64,000 nt of DNA from Tretioscincus oriximinensis. Lineage: Eukaryota > Chordata > Lepidosauria > Squamata > Gymnophthalmidae. Where the stretch lies: NCBI GenBank assembly GCA_022410635.1, contig JAJVDF010000165.1:2108888-2172887 (forward strand), given 5' to 3'. Under the pieces are notes generated by a model. That model was given only the letters and a program-made list of their open reading frames with translations, ran no database searches and was not told the DNA's origin. The position numbers and the translations under genes were made by a program. This document shows, in pieces, positions 33,280 to 45,676 of this stretch (within the stretch, counting starts at the first letter, position 1; each line of letters opens with the position of its first letter).

Positions 33280-35929
33280 TTGAGCACATGTGCTAAGTGT
33301 TTTTCAGTGGTCAACCTGCAATAAATGCCATTTTTCCTGAAAACTATTGCTCTGATAATCAGGCATCATTCTGGAGAAATCCCGTTCTCTCGTGAGCATA
33401 TGTTTATGCACAAATCAGACACGAGATGTTAAAACAAGTCAGAACATGGCAGTTGTTTCCATTGGGTGTTGCGAGTAAAAAAAAAATTCTCGGACTGCAC
33501 TGAGATGAGATCTAAGAGCGATGTTACAGAACTGGGGCATTGGACATGGAATATATATGTTTGGTGTTCATGGACACGTGATTGCTATATTCTGGATTAT
33601 AGCTTTGTAACAGTTTTTAAATCATCCTGTAACCTAACAAACACTTCTTTAAACTGCCTCATGTGAATGTTCACAAAGTGAGGTACTACATCTACATTCA
33701 CCTATGTCTTCTGTCACTGAGTAGAGTAGACATTAGACTGGTAGCATTTGGGGGAGAAAAAAAAGGTCAAGAATCCAAATTACAATTCAAGGTGATTTCA
33801 AGCAACTTCAAAGCAGCTATAAAGAAATGTTCTCATTCAGATATGAAGTCTAACATCCAATTAGGCAAAGAAATATGAAACATTTAATCCATGACAAACT
33901 CAGTAATCTGTTTTAGGTAGCTCACTATTCTACATGATCTGCATGAGAATAATGCTAATCCACATCAAATGTGTAGAAATAACTCCCTAAAATGGATAAT
34001 TGGTAAAGCACATTAATTTGCCATATATTTGTTGCAAGACCACTAAAAATGCATTAGTAGAGGTGCATTTGCACATAGGACAAATCGGGGTAGTGAAGAG
34101 GAAATGATGTTGTGGCAGCTTGGATCTGGAATATGTTCAAAGTGTCTTTAGAGGCAGTTTAGGACCTATACTGGAAGATATCTATACTTCAGGCTTACCT
34201 TTGGAGGTACCTTCAGAGCTGTTTTTGAAGACAGTGCTGACGTCTTCTAATGTGGACACACTGTTTAATTCTAATGTGCGTGGCTATAGCTAATCCACAA
34301 CAAGATAATCCTTATTTTGAAGTGTTTTAAGGCAGGTATATAGAGTAAAAGAGCTTTCATAGGGCTTAGATCAGGCATGCATAACCCTATGGCAATACAT
34401 GTTTGAATTTGACATCTGTATTNTCTGCCTATTGACCATTCTGACTACAATGAAGGGAGTGACTACTGACCAAACCTGAAAAGCTAGATCCAAAGTTAAC
34501 TTGCTATTGAAAGTTGCTCCTTTATTTTTGCTACTTTTTATTTCCTCTCCTCTACTGCTTCTCTGCTACTAGTTTCTGTTCTAGTTTTACCAGTATTGTC
34601 AGGTTTTCTTGCACGTGCAATTCAGCCACATGAAAACTTCAGAGTGCATGAGCTCTCAACCACATGAGAAAGAAAGAATAAATAGGATAAATATCCTATT
34701 TAGCTCTTACTGGAAAATGTTTGTCGTCTTTTTAAGAAAATTGAAATATAAACTATAGTATTTCACAGCTTGCTTAAGATTCCTTTCTGAATAGATTTAA
34801 TTATTTTTACTCATTTTGTCACCTTTAAGCTATGAAATACCTACCACAAATATTCCCATCGGAATGGGTACGTTTACCACAAAAGTTCCTAAATGCAGCG
34901 AGAACCTCAGAGGAAAAGACTGAGCTGCCAAAATCTGGAATGTTGGCGAGTAGGCTTTTCTAGTACTACTTACATGCATGCGGTCAAGAATGGGGAAAAG
35001 GGCATTCATAATGAGCATAGACTGGAATACAGGCTGCTAAACATAAATTAACAGGTTTTTAGTTACATTGTGGGACAGGCAATAGTTGATGAAGAGCAAC
35101 TTACACAGACATAAAACAGATTCTTTTTTCTTGCTCTTTTTCTTGCTCTGTTGGTCCCTTAGGATGTAGTTGGGCAGATGGATAGATGCATATAGAGAGA
35201 AATCTCCAGCTGTAGTTCTAGGGAAGGCCAAAGGAAAATATATTATGTAAGAGAAATGCATAGCTAGTTTCATTTAATGGCACAATAGTGTTCTAATATA
35301 AATTTGTCAGGCTTTAAAGCACAGTACATTTTTTTTCATTTTGGAGCCAAAAGAAGAAAGGAAAATCCAACTTGGGGGGTTGGCATTAAAGGCTTACATA
35401 GATCCCCCCCCCCCCCGCTCAATTGATTTAATTACAACAATAACGGAATAAGCACTAGGAACAGCAAATCAGAGGGGCTTCAAGAGACTTTTTGAAAAGA
35501 CTAAATTTCAAATGGAGAAAATCATTCTGTTTTCAATCAAACCACTTGGCATCTATCTTGTTTGCTTAACCGTGATGTAGGACACCTTTGACATGATTTA
35601 AGCTTTAAATTTTTATCTTGCATTTATGGAATTACTGTACAAATAAGAACGATGGCAAGGATAATATCTTGAGAAAGAAATGAAGGAGACAGAAGTCATA
35701 CTCTTGTTTTAGCCAGGAAGCAACAAATGCACTGATCATCCCTCTCATTAGGGCACAAATGGCTCAGTCTCACCTGAGAGACTGGGTTTTGAAGCCCTGT
35801 GTTGAACATGGGGAGGGGTGAGCACCTTCCACCAGCCTGTAGCTGCCTTAGATATCAGTAAGGCATCAAATAACGTGGAAAGTGAACCCCCGTTACATGG
35901 GCTTAGGGACTGCTATTCTAGGGAGTGGT
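33280..35929. other. Intergenic, unassigned
   Basis: AT-rich; N at 34423 and a poly-C run at 35405-35416. A short stretch near 35755-35815 ('aatggctcagtctcacct', 'gggttttgaagccc') faintly resembles a tRNA-derived SINE head but is too degenerate to call. Confidence 0.5.
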
Positions 35930-36300
35930 GTATGAGCTGTACTGTGTTCTATTTCTTCTTTATTTTCAAGTACCTTTAGTGTGTACCTTTAGCCTCTTGT
36001 GTGTAACAATAAACCTGTTTTGTTTTGAAACTTATGCATTTTCCTCTGCATTATTTATTCCTTTAGTACTCTCTTTAGTGTGAGTGTGAAGGCTGTGTAT
36101 AATGTCTTCACTCACCTGTGTGAGAGAAGTGTCCCGTAGCTGCTTGAGGACTGTGTTGGGTCCTGGNAGCTTAGGTTGGCTTCAGCAGCATAAGGCCGGC
36201 TGGGCAACCTGCAGGTTGGGCAGCGTCCATGTCCCTCCAGGTGCTCAGGTAGAGGAGTGGCTTGGGTGGGGGCTCCAGGCCTGTTGCAGGGTGTTTTTAA
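35930..36300 (+). repeat. Transcript-end-like sequence, LTR-like (uncertain)
   Basis: 'cctcttgtgtgtaacaataa' followed by 'acctgttttgttttg' has the AATAAA-plus-GU layout of an R/U5 border in LTRs or a gene 3' end, and GC-richer sequence follows (36110-36300). No coding region, primer-binding site or paired LTR was found, so this is only a resemblance. Confidence 0.25.
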
Positions 36301-37689
36301 TTGTTCTTTGATGGTGACTCCTGGATCTGGATTCTTCTCTTGGATTGGGCTGAGGACTAATCAAATNTGCTCCAAAGCCCTTCTAGTGCTTCAGGCCATA
36401 TGGTCTTGCATAAAAACCTCTTGACTCTATCTTGATCAATGGGGAAAACAGGTGCCAAAGCTGTTTGGAACTGTCCTGAGTGGATGCGTTTTTCATATAA
36501 TTCAAGTGGAAAACATTTTTGCCATGGGCAATCTGCACAGCAATCCATTTTTTGAGCAGAGAATGCTCAGAAAACTTCTTGCAATTGCAGCTTAACANAA
36601 TTTGTGTTCAGTGCACTCTGGCGATAATTTTGCTGTGAGCTCCGGCCGGAGCTTCGATGGACAGTGGGGGAGGGGGTGTCTTCTTGGGCAAGCTGATCAG
36701 CTAACAACACTTGGGCTCCATGGCAGCAGGGCTTCAAGGAGATCTCTCACTACCATTTTTCCTGCAGAGTTGGTTTGATCATCTGAGCCAGTCTGATCAG
36801 CAGAGTAGGGGAGAAAAACCCCAACAAACTAAAACCAGAGCTGAGCAGCAGGAAAAAAGGCAGATTACTGGACCTTTCCAAGAAGATCACCAAGCACTTC
36901 CAGCTGTCTGGTCAGAGCTTCTGTGATCTGCTTGTGTGTTGACTTTAAAACAGAACTGGAGATGGAAGTTCAACTTTTTGTACCCATTTTTTCAAGTAGT
37001 GTGAACAAAGCCTTTGACACATAGAGTCAGTGTATTTCCAGTGGAACATGGAATAGAATTCAAGTTTTGCATTCACAAATTAATACCAAAACCTTAACAG
37101 GATTTTTAGTAATAAATCTAAAACTTTTTGTTCTTAATGTGATTTCTACATAATAGCAGATGGCAATTTAGTAATATTTCAGCTGGAAGTTTTTTTTTTT
37201 TTAAAAAAACAACCCTAAAAGCAGGGATTTCAAAATTATCAGTCTGCAGCGGAAAGGAATAGTATTATTCAAAACAGCTCCAATGGAACAAAAATGCTTC
37301 TTTCTTAGACCAAACCTTTTGGAATGTGATGAATAAGACTGATCAGCCAACAGGTCACTCACTATTTCAATATTTGGTATGGAAAAGATTCTAGTACAAT
37401 TCATTAAAAAGATATTGTCCAGAAATTAGCAATAAACATAGTTCTGAAGTGTGTAACTGAGAGGAGGGATGGGAGAGAATATTGTTGAAAGGATTGTGAT
37501 GTCCGGAAACTTTATTAATTTATTAAGAATTAACTGACAGCTGATCAGGAGCCACATTTTTATTTTTGTTATTAGCAAAAATTGTGCATAATCACATAGC
37601 TAAAAGAGGCAGAGAATATATTGGTTGGCCATTGTAACTACATCTGATGATATTTCTGCTGCTTCAGAGGCTCTTTAGTCACAGATTAG
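36301..37689. other. Intergenic, partly GC-richer
   Basis: 36600-36960 is GC-richer than its surroundings and may be part of an unrecognised repeat. Ns at 36366 and 36598. No supported gene. Confidence 0.45.
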
Positions 37690-38200
37690 GTAATCCGGTT
37701 TAGTGAGATTAGTAGTACTAAATTGTCTGCATGGGACTAGTGGTAATCTGGATCAGAGCTGTATTAAGGGACTAAGAATAAAAAATCTGGGTAAAGAGAT
37801 AGTTTTTAACCCGGCACTGAAAACTATACAATGTAAGTACCTAGTGAACCTTAGAGGGGGGCTGTCCCAGAGTTTCTGGGCTGTAACCCAAAACGTGTTC
37901 CTCCATGCTTTCATCCCTTGCATCTCTGAGAGGGAAGAACTATAAGCCACTCTTCTCCTTGAGATTTTAACGCACAGGCAGGTCAATATGTAATAAGGTT
38001 TCTGTCAGATAACCAAGGTCCAAGTCATTTAGGGCTTTTTATGTTAACATCAACACCTTCAACTGGACCTGGTAATAAATAAGCCACCAGTGCATATATT
38101 TAAAGCTTGATATGAAGTGTTTCCTGCCAGAGTCCCATCAACATTTGAGCATTCAGCATTAATTCCAGCTTCTGGACCATTCTAGGATTCTGTTTCATCC
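37690..38200 (-). mobile_element. Degenerate LINE 3' region, minus strand
   Basis: The + strand carries 'tttagggctttttatgttaa', 'accttcaactggacctgg', 'aagccaccagtgca' and 'ccagcttctggacc', the ordered landmarks of a common reptile LINE read antisense (recalled, not searched). No open frame remains. Family most likely L2-like. Confidence 0.5.
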
Positions 38201-38802
38201 GTTACAGTCTGTATAGTGCATTGCTAGTATATTGTAGTACATTTCTACTACATAATCTAGAAACTGTTATAATTGTTTTTCAGTGGAGTATATTTCTTGC
38301 TTCTTTCAGGTGTTTTGTTAAAGTGTACTCCACAGACGTCTTATCTGAATCACCTCAAGTTTATTGTTCAGAGAAAATGATACTTAATGGCAGGGGGGAA
38401 GGAAAAGAAGAAGGCCCCATCTGATCCTTTTATACAGCAGAGATTGTCTAAGTGTGGCCCTCCTGATGGTGGTGAATTACATTGTCATTCACCCATATTG
38501 GCATAAACAAAGTTATATAGAATTATCTTGTTGACAGACTGGATTCAACTGNAGCTGTTCCACTTCTGTCCCAAAACAAGTCTTCTGCACTTGAATGTCC
38601 CAGAGCAGCTCCTGCACTGATTCTGAAGATCATATGATCTTTCTAGTCCACCGATGACTAGGAAATAAAGTTCCTGTTCTCAGAGTCCTAGGGAGCAGTG
38701 GTGGAAATTGTATGAGAATCTCATCCATTTTGTCAGATTGTCTATTTTCATTTGACATACAAATTCACATGCAGCAATGTACAAGATATGTGCCTGGACA
38801 GA
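38201..38802. other. Intergenic, unassigned
   Basis: Nothing supported; N at 38552. Confidence 0.5.
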
Positions 38803-38962
38803 AAGTGATATCGTTGTGATGTCACATTCAGCCCCTGCTTCCAAAAAGGAAGTTCGGGAGCTGGAAGTGACACCACAACAATGTCATTTACGGTCTCTGC
38901 TTCTAGGAATGGCACCCAGAATGATGTCACTTTCGGTCCTGCACCGGAAGTGACATCACAAA
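38803..38962. repeat. Degenerate repeat with CRE-like palindromes
   Basis: Three imperfect units each start with TG(A)TGTCA and include 'cctgcttcc' or its variants; 'ggaagtgacatcaca' closes the last. TGATGTCA and TGACATCA resemble ATF/CREB sites. Spacing between units is uneven (about 62 and 43 bp). Confidence 0.55.
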
Positions 38963-41007
38963 ATTTTTATACACACTTTGCACATGCCGGAGAAGACTCA
39001 AATGTCCAAGATTTCCAAATGTCCCACTGTGAGATTTCCTGCTGGAAAACTCCCAGCACTGTTGGGGAGATCAATTTCAGTGCTGCAATTTGGTGTACAG
39101 CTGAAATGCTCCCCCTTGCTTAACCAGAACAGTGAAGCAGGCACTGTTCCTAGTAAGCATACGTGAGACTTATGGACCCCTTGATAATCCAGTCCAAAGG
39201 TAAAAATGTAATACTTCACAATAGCCTTGCGGTTGAACATGTTGAGGGCTAAAGCATGGCTATATTTGACATACTTTATTCTATATAAAGTATAAAATGC
39301 AAATGCTGTAACCTATTCTGGACTGAAGAATCCGTTTTTCTCAGTTGCATCCACATTGGCAAGGAAATATGCAAATAGCATTTCCTCTGGGATATTTTGT
39401 AGAACTTCTTTTTCTGCAGAATGCCTCTTTCTAAAAAGCGCACACACAGTAGGTTCATCAGCTGCATCAGATCCTTTGGTCTGGCTGATTCCGAAAGCCA
39501 GGAAAACATACGATGCTCATGAAGTATAAATGAGGAATTCAATAAGAAATATTTGACAGCTATAGCAAGAAGAGGTAGATTGTCAATCTTGCATTAGTCT
39601 TTGCATAGTACTGGGAAAATATATGTTAGTCTGTTATTTATTGTGTATTAAAGGTTTCATAGTGTGGGGTATTTTGGCACTAACTTTCTCTTGCTTTACT
39701 GATGGTCTCATTAAGTTGGACATGGTGAAGTAGTATATATTTTTGCACTTGTTTTCCATTCTTGTTTCACTGCCTTCAGGTCCTTAGTGGTAAAGAACCA
39801 TAAAAACCAATTCTATTACACATATTTCTCCTGAGAATGTTCCTGTTGTTATTTTATGCTCTTTGCCATTTTCTAATGCTTTTCCAGAATATGTAATTAA
39901 TATCATGTGGAAATACCATCTTCAATTCCCTCTTCTTCTAATGCCAGAGAGATTACAATCCAGACTCCTTCATCCAACAACAATATAAAACTCAGCAGGA
40001 CATATATTTCGCTGGTTTTCTCCACCCTTTCCAAACTGAAAAGAATGATAGTGTCTCTTGGAGTCATTGGGTGGTGTCATATATTCACTGGCATGAATAT
40101 CTTCACAACATTAAGCCATTTCCTACCAAGAAATCAGGATGCCTTCAGAGAAACTTTAGCTGTGGTCACATGGAATCAGCTCCAAGTACACTCACATCCC
40201 ATAATGTGGTTTCTCGTTTTTGTATAATGGATAAAAATACCATTAGCTGCTAATATCATCTTGCTCTGAGCACATGTGTAGCTCAGTTTCCTGAATAAAC
40301 AGTACTCTTAAGCTTGCTGTGACATCAGTTGATTTGACCACTAAATAATGCCCAGGCTTTGAGATACCTGTTCTTTCTGCACTTAAGTCCCTTCCAAACA
40401 CTATAGGGTAAAACCCGAAATGGGGTTTAAAATCAGAATAATGCAATCGCCTGTCCATTTTCATTACTTCAAATATCTGTGCAGAGCTGGCGAGAGGGGA
40501 GATTATGAAGGACCAGGAGGTCACTACTGTACATGTGAGCAGGTTGCAATACTTCAGTGCTGGCTGGCATCGTCTTGCTGTATCCAAGTCCCATGACGGC
40601 ATGACAGACACCAGGGACCAGGCAGCTTCCCGTTGGAACAAGGGAGCTTTCCCCCCAGTGGGATCAGAGAAGCAGCGAAAGCTCCATTGCCCTGTATGGC
40701 AGAGGGATGATGATCCTACCGACTCAGTAGGGTGACCCTTGTGTGGAAGCAGCCAGTTAAAACCTTTCCCTTTACTCAAACATCTTTGATCTTCTGCCTT
40801 AGCTGAAAGGCAATGCAAATATAATATAAATAAAATAATGACAAGACCAATCTCTCTTTCAAAGATACCGAATAGTATGGCAAAGTCTACCTTTGTATAT
40901 TGAAAATTATGAACAAGTTCACAGCTTGCTTTTATGACTTGCTGAGATGGGACTCAGTGGATGGTGCTGTATGTTGAAGTTAATTCATACATTGCAGACT
41001 AGTTCAT
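38963..41007. other. Intergenic, unassigned
   Basis: Contains the largest non-transposon frame of the desert (40243-40818, minus, 191 codons). It has no recognised motif, no splice context and sits in GC-richer repeat-like sequence. Not accepted as a gene. Confidence 0.5.
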
Positions 41008-41290
41008 GAGGCACGGTGCTGCAGAGGTTAAGGGCCTCAGNCGTTCAACAGAGAGGTCAGAATTCGAAGCTCTGAGTTTGCTATTGAGAGGGCTCAGTGC
41101 CCTTTACTGGCCTTAGCTTCAGCCAACCTGGCTGTTTGAAATTAAAGACATTTGTGGGTAGATTAATAGGTAGCACTGCAAGATGGTGGGGAAGATACAA
41201 TAGAAGTAAGCCGAATGGGTGAAAAGACACTCTTGAGTCCCTTCAGGCGAGAAGGGTGGGGTATAAAAACCAGATTCTTCTTCTTCTTGG
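41008..41290 (+). mobile_element. Degenerate SINE-like element
   Basis: A tRNA-like start ('gcacggtgctgcagaggtta', then a weak box B 'gaattcgaagctc') is followed later by 'gagtcccttcaggcgagaag' and 'ggtggggtataaaaacc', then (TTC)n. Layout matches a SINE with an L2-type tail. One N at 41041. Confidence 0.5.
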
Positions 41291-41295
41291 GATAG

Positions 41296-41350
41296 ATGAA
41301 GAGCGTAAGAATATAAGAGGAGCCACGGCAATTCAGACCACAGTCCATCC
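41296..41350 (-). repeat. Short CR1 3' tail remnant, minus strand
   Basis: 'taagaatataagaggagcc' and 'ccacagtccatccagtccag' match the antisense CR1 end at 62870-62925. It lies directly against the end of the SINE-like element. Confidence 0.7.
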
Positions 41351-42113
41351 AGTCCAGCAGGGGAAATGGCAGAGGAAATTCCCATTTACTTTGCAGTGTG
41401 ATTGCCCCAGTGTGAACGCAGCCTTCACCTTACGTTTTCAGAATGCATTTCCCAAAATCCTTTTAGAGTCAAAAATCCGTTTCCTGACCTCTGAAAGCAG
41501 AGTTTAAGTGGTAGGAAATGTTGTTGTCTGAGAGTCATAGATTCAGGATTCATTTTCCAACAACCGTTTCCATTACTTTCAATGGAGATCAGCTGCCTAG
41601 AAGGTCTGATTGAGGTATTATTACTGTGTAACGGAACACAGGCCGTTTCTGCACTTACCATGCTAAAGTAAAATAATTTCAAAAAATAATTTCTAGACTG
41701 CTTCTACTGTCCCAGAACTATCCTTCTGCACCTAGAAGGCTGATCTGGCACAGTATCTCCCTGATTCCATAGACTGCATGCTGCAGACCAGGATTCTTGT
41801 TCTAGCTTTGATTGCTTGCATAAGCGGTCAGGGTAGGAACTAGAATCTCAGCCTAATGTAGTCCTGCTCCCTCTAGGCAAAGTTTGAATTGGACTGAAAA
41901 ACTGGTTTTGAACTGAACTGAAACCATTCTCTTCCCACCCCCCGCTCCCACCCACCCCCACCCACAATTTACTCCAATTTTTCAAGACAGAAGATGATTT
42001 AAAAAATATGTGTAAGATCAGGTCCCTGGAGTCAAGGTGTCATGATGAAGCACCTGCCATTACCCCCAAAGTGTAGCATAAATCCCGATGGAAAGATGGA
42101 GCTGCTATACAAA
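41351..42113. other. Intergenic, unassigned
   Basis: May contain another old DNA transposon (phrases such as 'gtgtgaacgcagccttcacc' and 'aggccgtttctgcactt'), but no matched termini were established. Confidence 0.4.
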
Positions 42114-42293
42114 GGCCCCGTCCCCACTGAGCCTTCTTCCTGGCTATTTCTCAGAATAGGAATGTGCCATCTACATGCTAGTGTAGGCTATGGCAGGTCC
42201 CGAATGGGGCCTGCCACAGCCTGCACTGGCATGTGGATGACCAAGCTCTATACTGAGATATAACCCAGAATAAGGTTCAGTGGGGTCAGGGCC
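42114..42293. mobile_element. Palindromic MITE, best-preserved copy
   Basis: 180 bp that folds on itself almost end to end. Left GGCCCCGTCCCCACTGAGCC pairs with right GGTTCAGTGGGGTCAGGGCC, and 'tacatgctagtgtaggct' pairs with 'agcctgcactggcatgt'. The centre is near 42203. Related, more decayed copies lie at 11261, 51388 and 53024. Terminal CAGGGCC suggests hAT, but no 8-bp duplication was confirmed. Confidence 0.75.
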
Positions 42294-43025
42294 AAAAGAG
42301 AAAAGAACCAGAAGTGAATTTGGAAGGAATACCCAAGGGTCTCCAAAACCTGGCACTGCCGAGAAAAGAGAGATAAACAGGAAGAGAAAAGCCACCACAT
42401 TTCTGGCTTCCTTCTGCATTTTAGCAGCATCTGGATAACTGCTGTTGGGAGAAAGGGAACATGGACTTCTTGACCCTTAATGTGATCCAGCAAGATAGTA
42501 ATTATGCTCTTAATCCCTTGAATTCCTCCAAGGCAGACCCATTTTAATTAGCATGACCAATAGCATGCCAGTTTTGTAAGCAACAATATTGGACAATATC
42601 TGGGACTTTTTTTTCTGCTCCAGATTTCCTTTATTAGTGACTCTTCAAAGTCTAATCAAACTAAAGCTGTCTCACTTTTGACAATGAGTATTAATGGCAA
42701 GACAAAGGGAAGAGGGAGTGTTCATACTTTTACAAAGTGCTGGAAGGGAAGAGAAGATATTCTGAGTATCAACAAATCAGACTTAACTAATAAATTAAAG
42801 TATTTGCAAGAAAGGAAATCATGTGGTGATATTCCTATTAAATGACACTTACACAAGGAGCAGAAAAACAGAATACAATGTTCTCTATCTGTATGCAGAT
42901 GGCAGACCCATATTCCGAGATAATATTCATCTGCCAACTTTTGTAAGATTTGGGCAGTTCTTTGATTAGCATTCAGAAAATTGGTAAATTCTAAGAATAT
43001 GGAGGCCCAGGGCCAAAACAGAAGT
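42294..43025. other. Intergenic, unassigned
   Basis: Spacer upstream of duplicated block copy 2. No CR1 sequence directly precedes the block here. Confidence 0.5.
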
Positions 43026-43603
43026 TGACAGATGAATACTTTAAAACCAAGGTTCCAGATGTGTATAAGTATCATGATGTTGCACAATGGTGGTTGCACA
43101 GTGCTGAGTTTCATTAAGCATGTGCTCTTATCCATGTGTTTAGCCACTCTTATGTACCAGTAGAACATAAGATGAGCCTCGAAAAAGTACAGCAATAGAA
43201 GATCTCTGTGGCATATAAGAACATAAAGTGCTCTTACTAACCCGAGCCACAGCCCACCTGCATAGTGTGTCACACTGGTCTACTGATTGCTTCTGGCATT
43301 TTTAAGTAGCAGCAAAAGGCAAAATGTTTACCTGCACTCAACTCCCTCACCCAAACTTGAGGTAATAATTAGGCATCCATTCTAGGAGCCATTGGTACAA
43401 CTTTTGTCCAAGAATTACCATGTTGTGAAATCAGCAAACTGTTGACTGCTGTGCCATCAGACTTCCTTATTGAACATGGGATCGACAGGGTGAATAGAGA
43501 AAAAATGTTTTCTCTATCACACAACACAAGGACCAGAGGGCACTCCCTAAAANTGTTGGGTAGAAAAGTGAGAACAGACAAAGGAAAGTATTTTTTCACC
43601 CAG
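43026..43603. repeat. Near-identical duplicated block, copy 2
   Basis: Partner of 23587-24164. The N at 43553 sits exactly at the position homologous to 24114. Unlike copy 1, the left flank is not CR1. The CR1 part begins near 43476 (HGIDRVNREKMF), so this locus looks like an ordinary 5'-truncated CR1 preceded by local sequence, and is the likelier source. Confidence 0.92.
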
Positions 43604-43930
43604 AGGGTCATCGGCCTCTGGAATTTACTTCCTGAAGAGGTAGTGGTAGCTAACAGCTTGGATAGTTTCAAGACAGGACTAGACAGGTTTATGGACACCA
43701 AAGGTATAAATGGATACTAGGATGGATGTCTGTCTGGATGTTGCCTCTGGGATGGAGCAACAGGCAGGACTCCTGAAATACCCTTTGCAGGGAGTCATGA
43801 ACAGGAGCATATTTTGCTTTCCTCTGTTCGGACTGCCCAGGTGCATCTGGTGGGCCTCTGTGTGACACAGAATGCTGGACTTGATGGGCTGTGGCCTGAT
43901 CCAGTATGGCTCTTCTTATGTTCTTATAAC
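43476..43930 (+). mobile_element. CR1 LINE 3' end, 5'-truncated
   Basis: Encodes HGIDRVNREKMFSLSHNTRT, LGRKVRTDKGKYFFTQRVIG and LWNLLPEEVVVANSLDSFKT, then the 3' UTR ending 'cttcttatgttcttataaca'. Compared with 24036-24495 it is near identical up to 43603 and then differs at many positions, including an extra 4 bp (gtctgtctgg). Confidence 0.92.
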
Positions 43931-44271
43931 ATTTATAAAAACAGAGATTTTGTTCCTTCTTTTATCTTCCCATGTCAGTTCCTGCACACTTACATCTGCC
44001 TCTATGTAGGAGGAAGGTAAAGTTAAAGGGAAAGGCATTTTCCCCCCAAGGAATGCTGCTGTCCAAACTGTGACAAAATTCTTATGGAAATATTTATAAA
44101 GAGAAATGTAGGTGTATCTGGAGTTCATGTTAGGTTCCTAAGAACAGGCAGGACAGAAAAACTATCCTCCAATCATCTTCTGGAATGCTTGAAATTGATC
44201 TGACTTAGCATAAGTGACAAAAGGCACGTGGGAGAGTTCAACATTCAGAGGTATAACGACTATTGACAGGA
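43931..44271. other. Intergenic, unassigned
   Basis: Nothing supported. Confidence 0.5.
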
Positions 44272-44408
44272 CTCGGAACTTTGGCAGCCTCCAGAGACCA
44301 ATGGCAGACCTTGGAAGTTTGACAGCCACCAGAGTCCAATGCCAGGGCTTAGAACTTCAGCAACCACCAGAGTCTAATGGCAAGGCTTGGAACTTTGGCA
44401 GCCTAGAA
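44272..44408. repeat. 38-bp minisatellite, about 3.6 units
   Basis: Units start at 44272, 44310, 44348 and 44386. Consensus begins 'cttggaactttggcagcc' and continues 'accagagtccaatggcagg'. Units differ by several substitutions but keep exactly 38 bp. It abuts a CR1 fragment. Confidence 0.88.
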
Positions 44409-44545
44409 AAATCAGAGTCCTTGGTTGGAAACTGGCTAAAAGACAGAAAACAGAGGGAGGAAATAAATGGGTACTTCTCTGGGTGGAAAGATGTGGCAAG
44501 TGGAATACTCCAGAGTTCAGTACTGGGACCAGTACTGAAGGAATG
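44405..44545 (+). mobile_element. Short CR1 RT fragment
   Basis: Encodes VGNWLKDRKQREEINGYFSG and a decayed version of the VPQGSVLGP motif (SSVLGP). Homologous to the region at 22765. Both ends are truncated and a GA-rich tract follows. Confidence 0.85.
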
Positions 44546-44665
44546 GATGAAAGATGGAAGGGAAGGAAGATACAGAAGAAAAATGAAGAACGAAAGAAAG
44601 AAGGAAGGAAACAAAGAAGCAGCAAGTGAAAGGGGGGTGAGAGAGGCGAGAGAGGAAGAGAGTGA
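44546..44665. repeat. Purine-rich (GA/GAAA) tract
   Basis: Over 100 bp almost entirely A and G on the + strand (gaaagaaagaaggaagg and similar). Low complexity. It makes an artificial open frame on both strands. Confidence 0.85.
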
Positions 44666-45676
44666 GTCGAGGCATGTCCCCACTTGAGTATCATGTGTGA
44701 GTTAGAATGTTTCAAAAGCACAAGCAGTGGTCAAATTAGAACCAAGCTGCCCTTAAGAAGATTCAGCAGTCGAAGACCACCAGATCATACCATCTAGTGC
44801 CAAATCAAAACCTATTTGTTTCAATAGAGACAAGGAAATGAAGAGGCAGGCTGAGCTCTTAGAGGAATTCCAGTTTGATGTCTGGAAAATCAGGCCAGAC
44901 TATGTTCTTCAAGATTAACTAAAGAAGCTTACCCAAATATTTCCAAAATTCGTAATAAATCTTTATTAAAAACTTATTTGACTTGTCATCCAACATCCAA
45001 CTTTAATTTATAAAACTAGACTGAAATTATTTTTTTAAAGTGAATGTGCTGTTCCTTAAACTTATTTAGGAGGCTTCATTTATGTTGCATTCCAACAATG
45101 TCAGATACAATCACCAATCAAAATGCAGTCCAGAAAACTCAGAAACCAAGCAGATAGTATTATGCTGGAGGACAATTGTCCATTGTGAGAAAACTGTGAG
45201 TTGTGCAATAAAAGTCAGATATGCAACTTGGAGCATAATAAATTGTATAGAAAATGGCCTCAATTCCCATCAACCAGAATGAAAAACAGGCTTCAATGTC
45301 CCAATTTAAGGACCTGTCCAAATAACTTTATATAAATTGATTTTGAATTTAACAGAACACTTGGGTAAACCCAGTCAACTGCTAGCAGCATATCTTGTTC
45401 AACTGTAATAAACAGTGCCTTGGTACAAGACAGAAGGTATCTGCTATATATTGAAATAGATGTTCAACAGTGTAGAAGGAGGCCAAGGAGTTTTCAAAAA
45501 AAAGAGATACCTTACGTTCCCACTCCCCTGAATCAGTTACCACAAGCTCAGACCTTTCTGTTTCAATTGTTAATTATTATTTTTTACTTATGCATTTCTA
45601 CGACAAAGTTTTATTTATGCTTTGTAACAGTTGACATTTTGGAGTGATTGTCCGAAATGGTCTTCGATATTTTAAC
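44666..45676. other. Intergenic, unassigned
   Basis: Nothing supported. Confidence 0.5.

Noticed and set aside
40243..40818. 191-codon minus-strand frame, the longest non-transposon ORF in the desert.
   Set aside because: No known domain, no splice-site context, skewed composition, and a competing + strand frame over the same bases. It lies in GC-richer repeat-like sequence.
44357..44721. Minus-strand frames rich in Ser, Leu and Phe.
   Set aside because: Translation of the GA-rich tract and the minisatellite; the real content is a CR1 fragment on the + strand.
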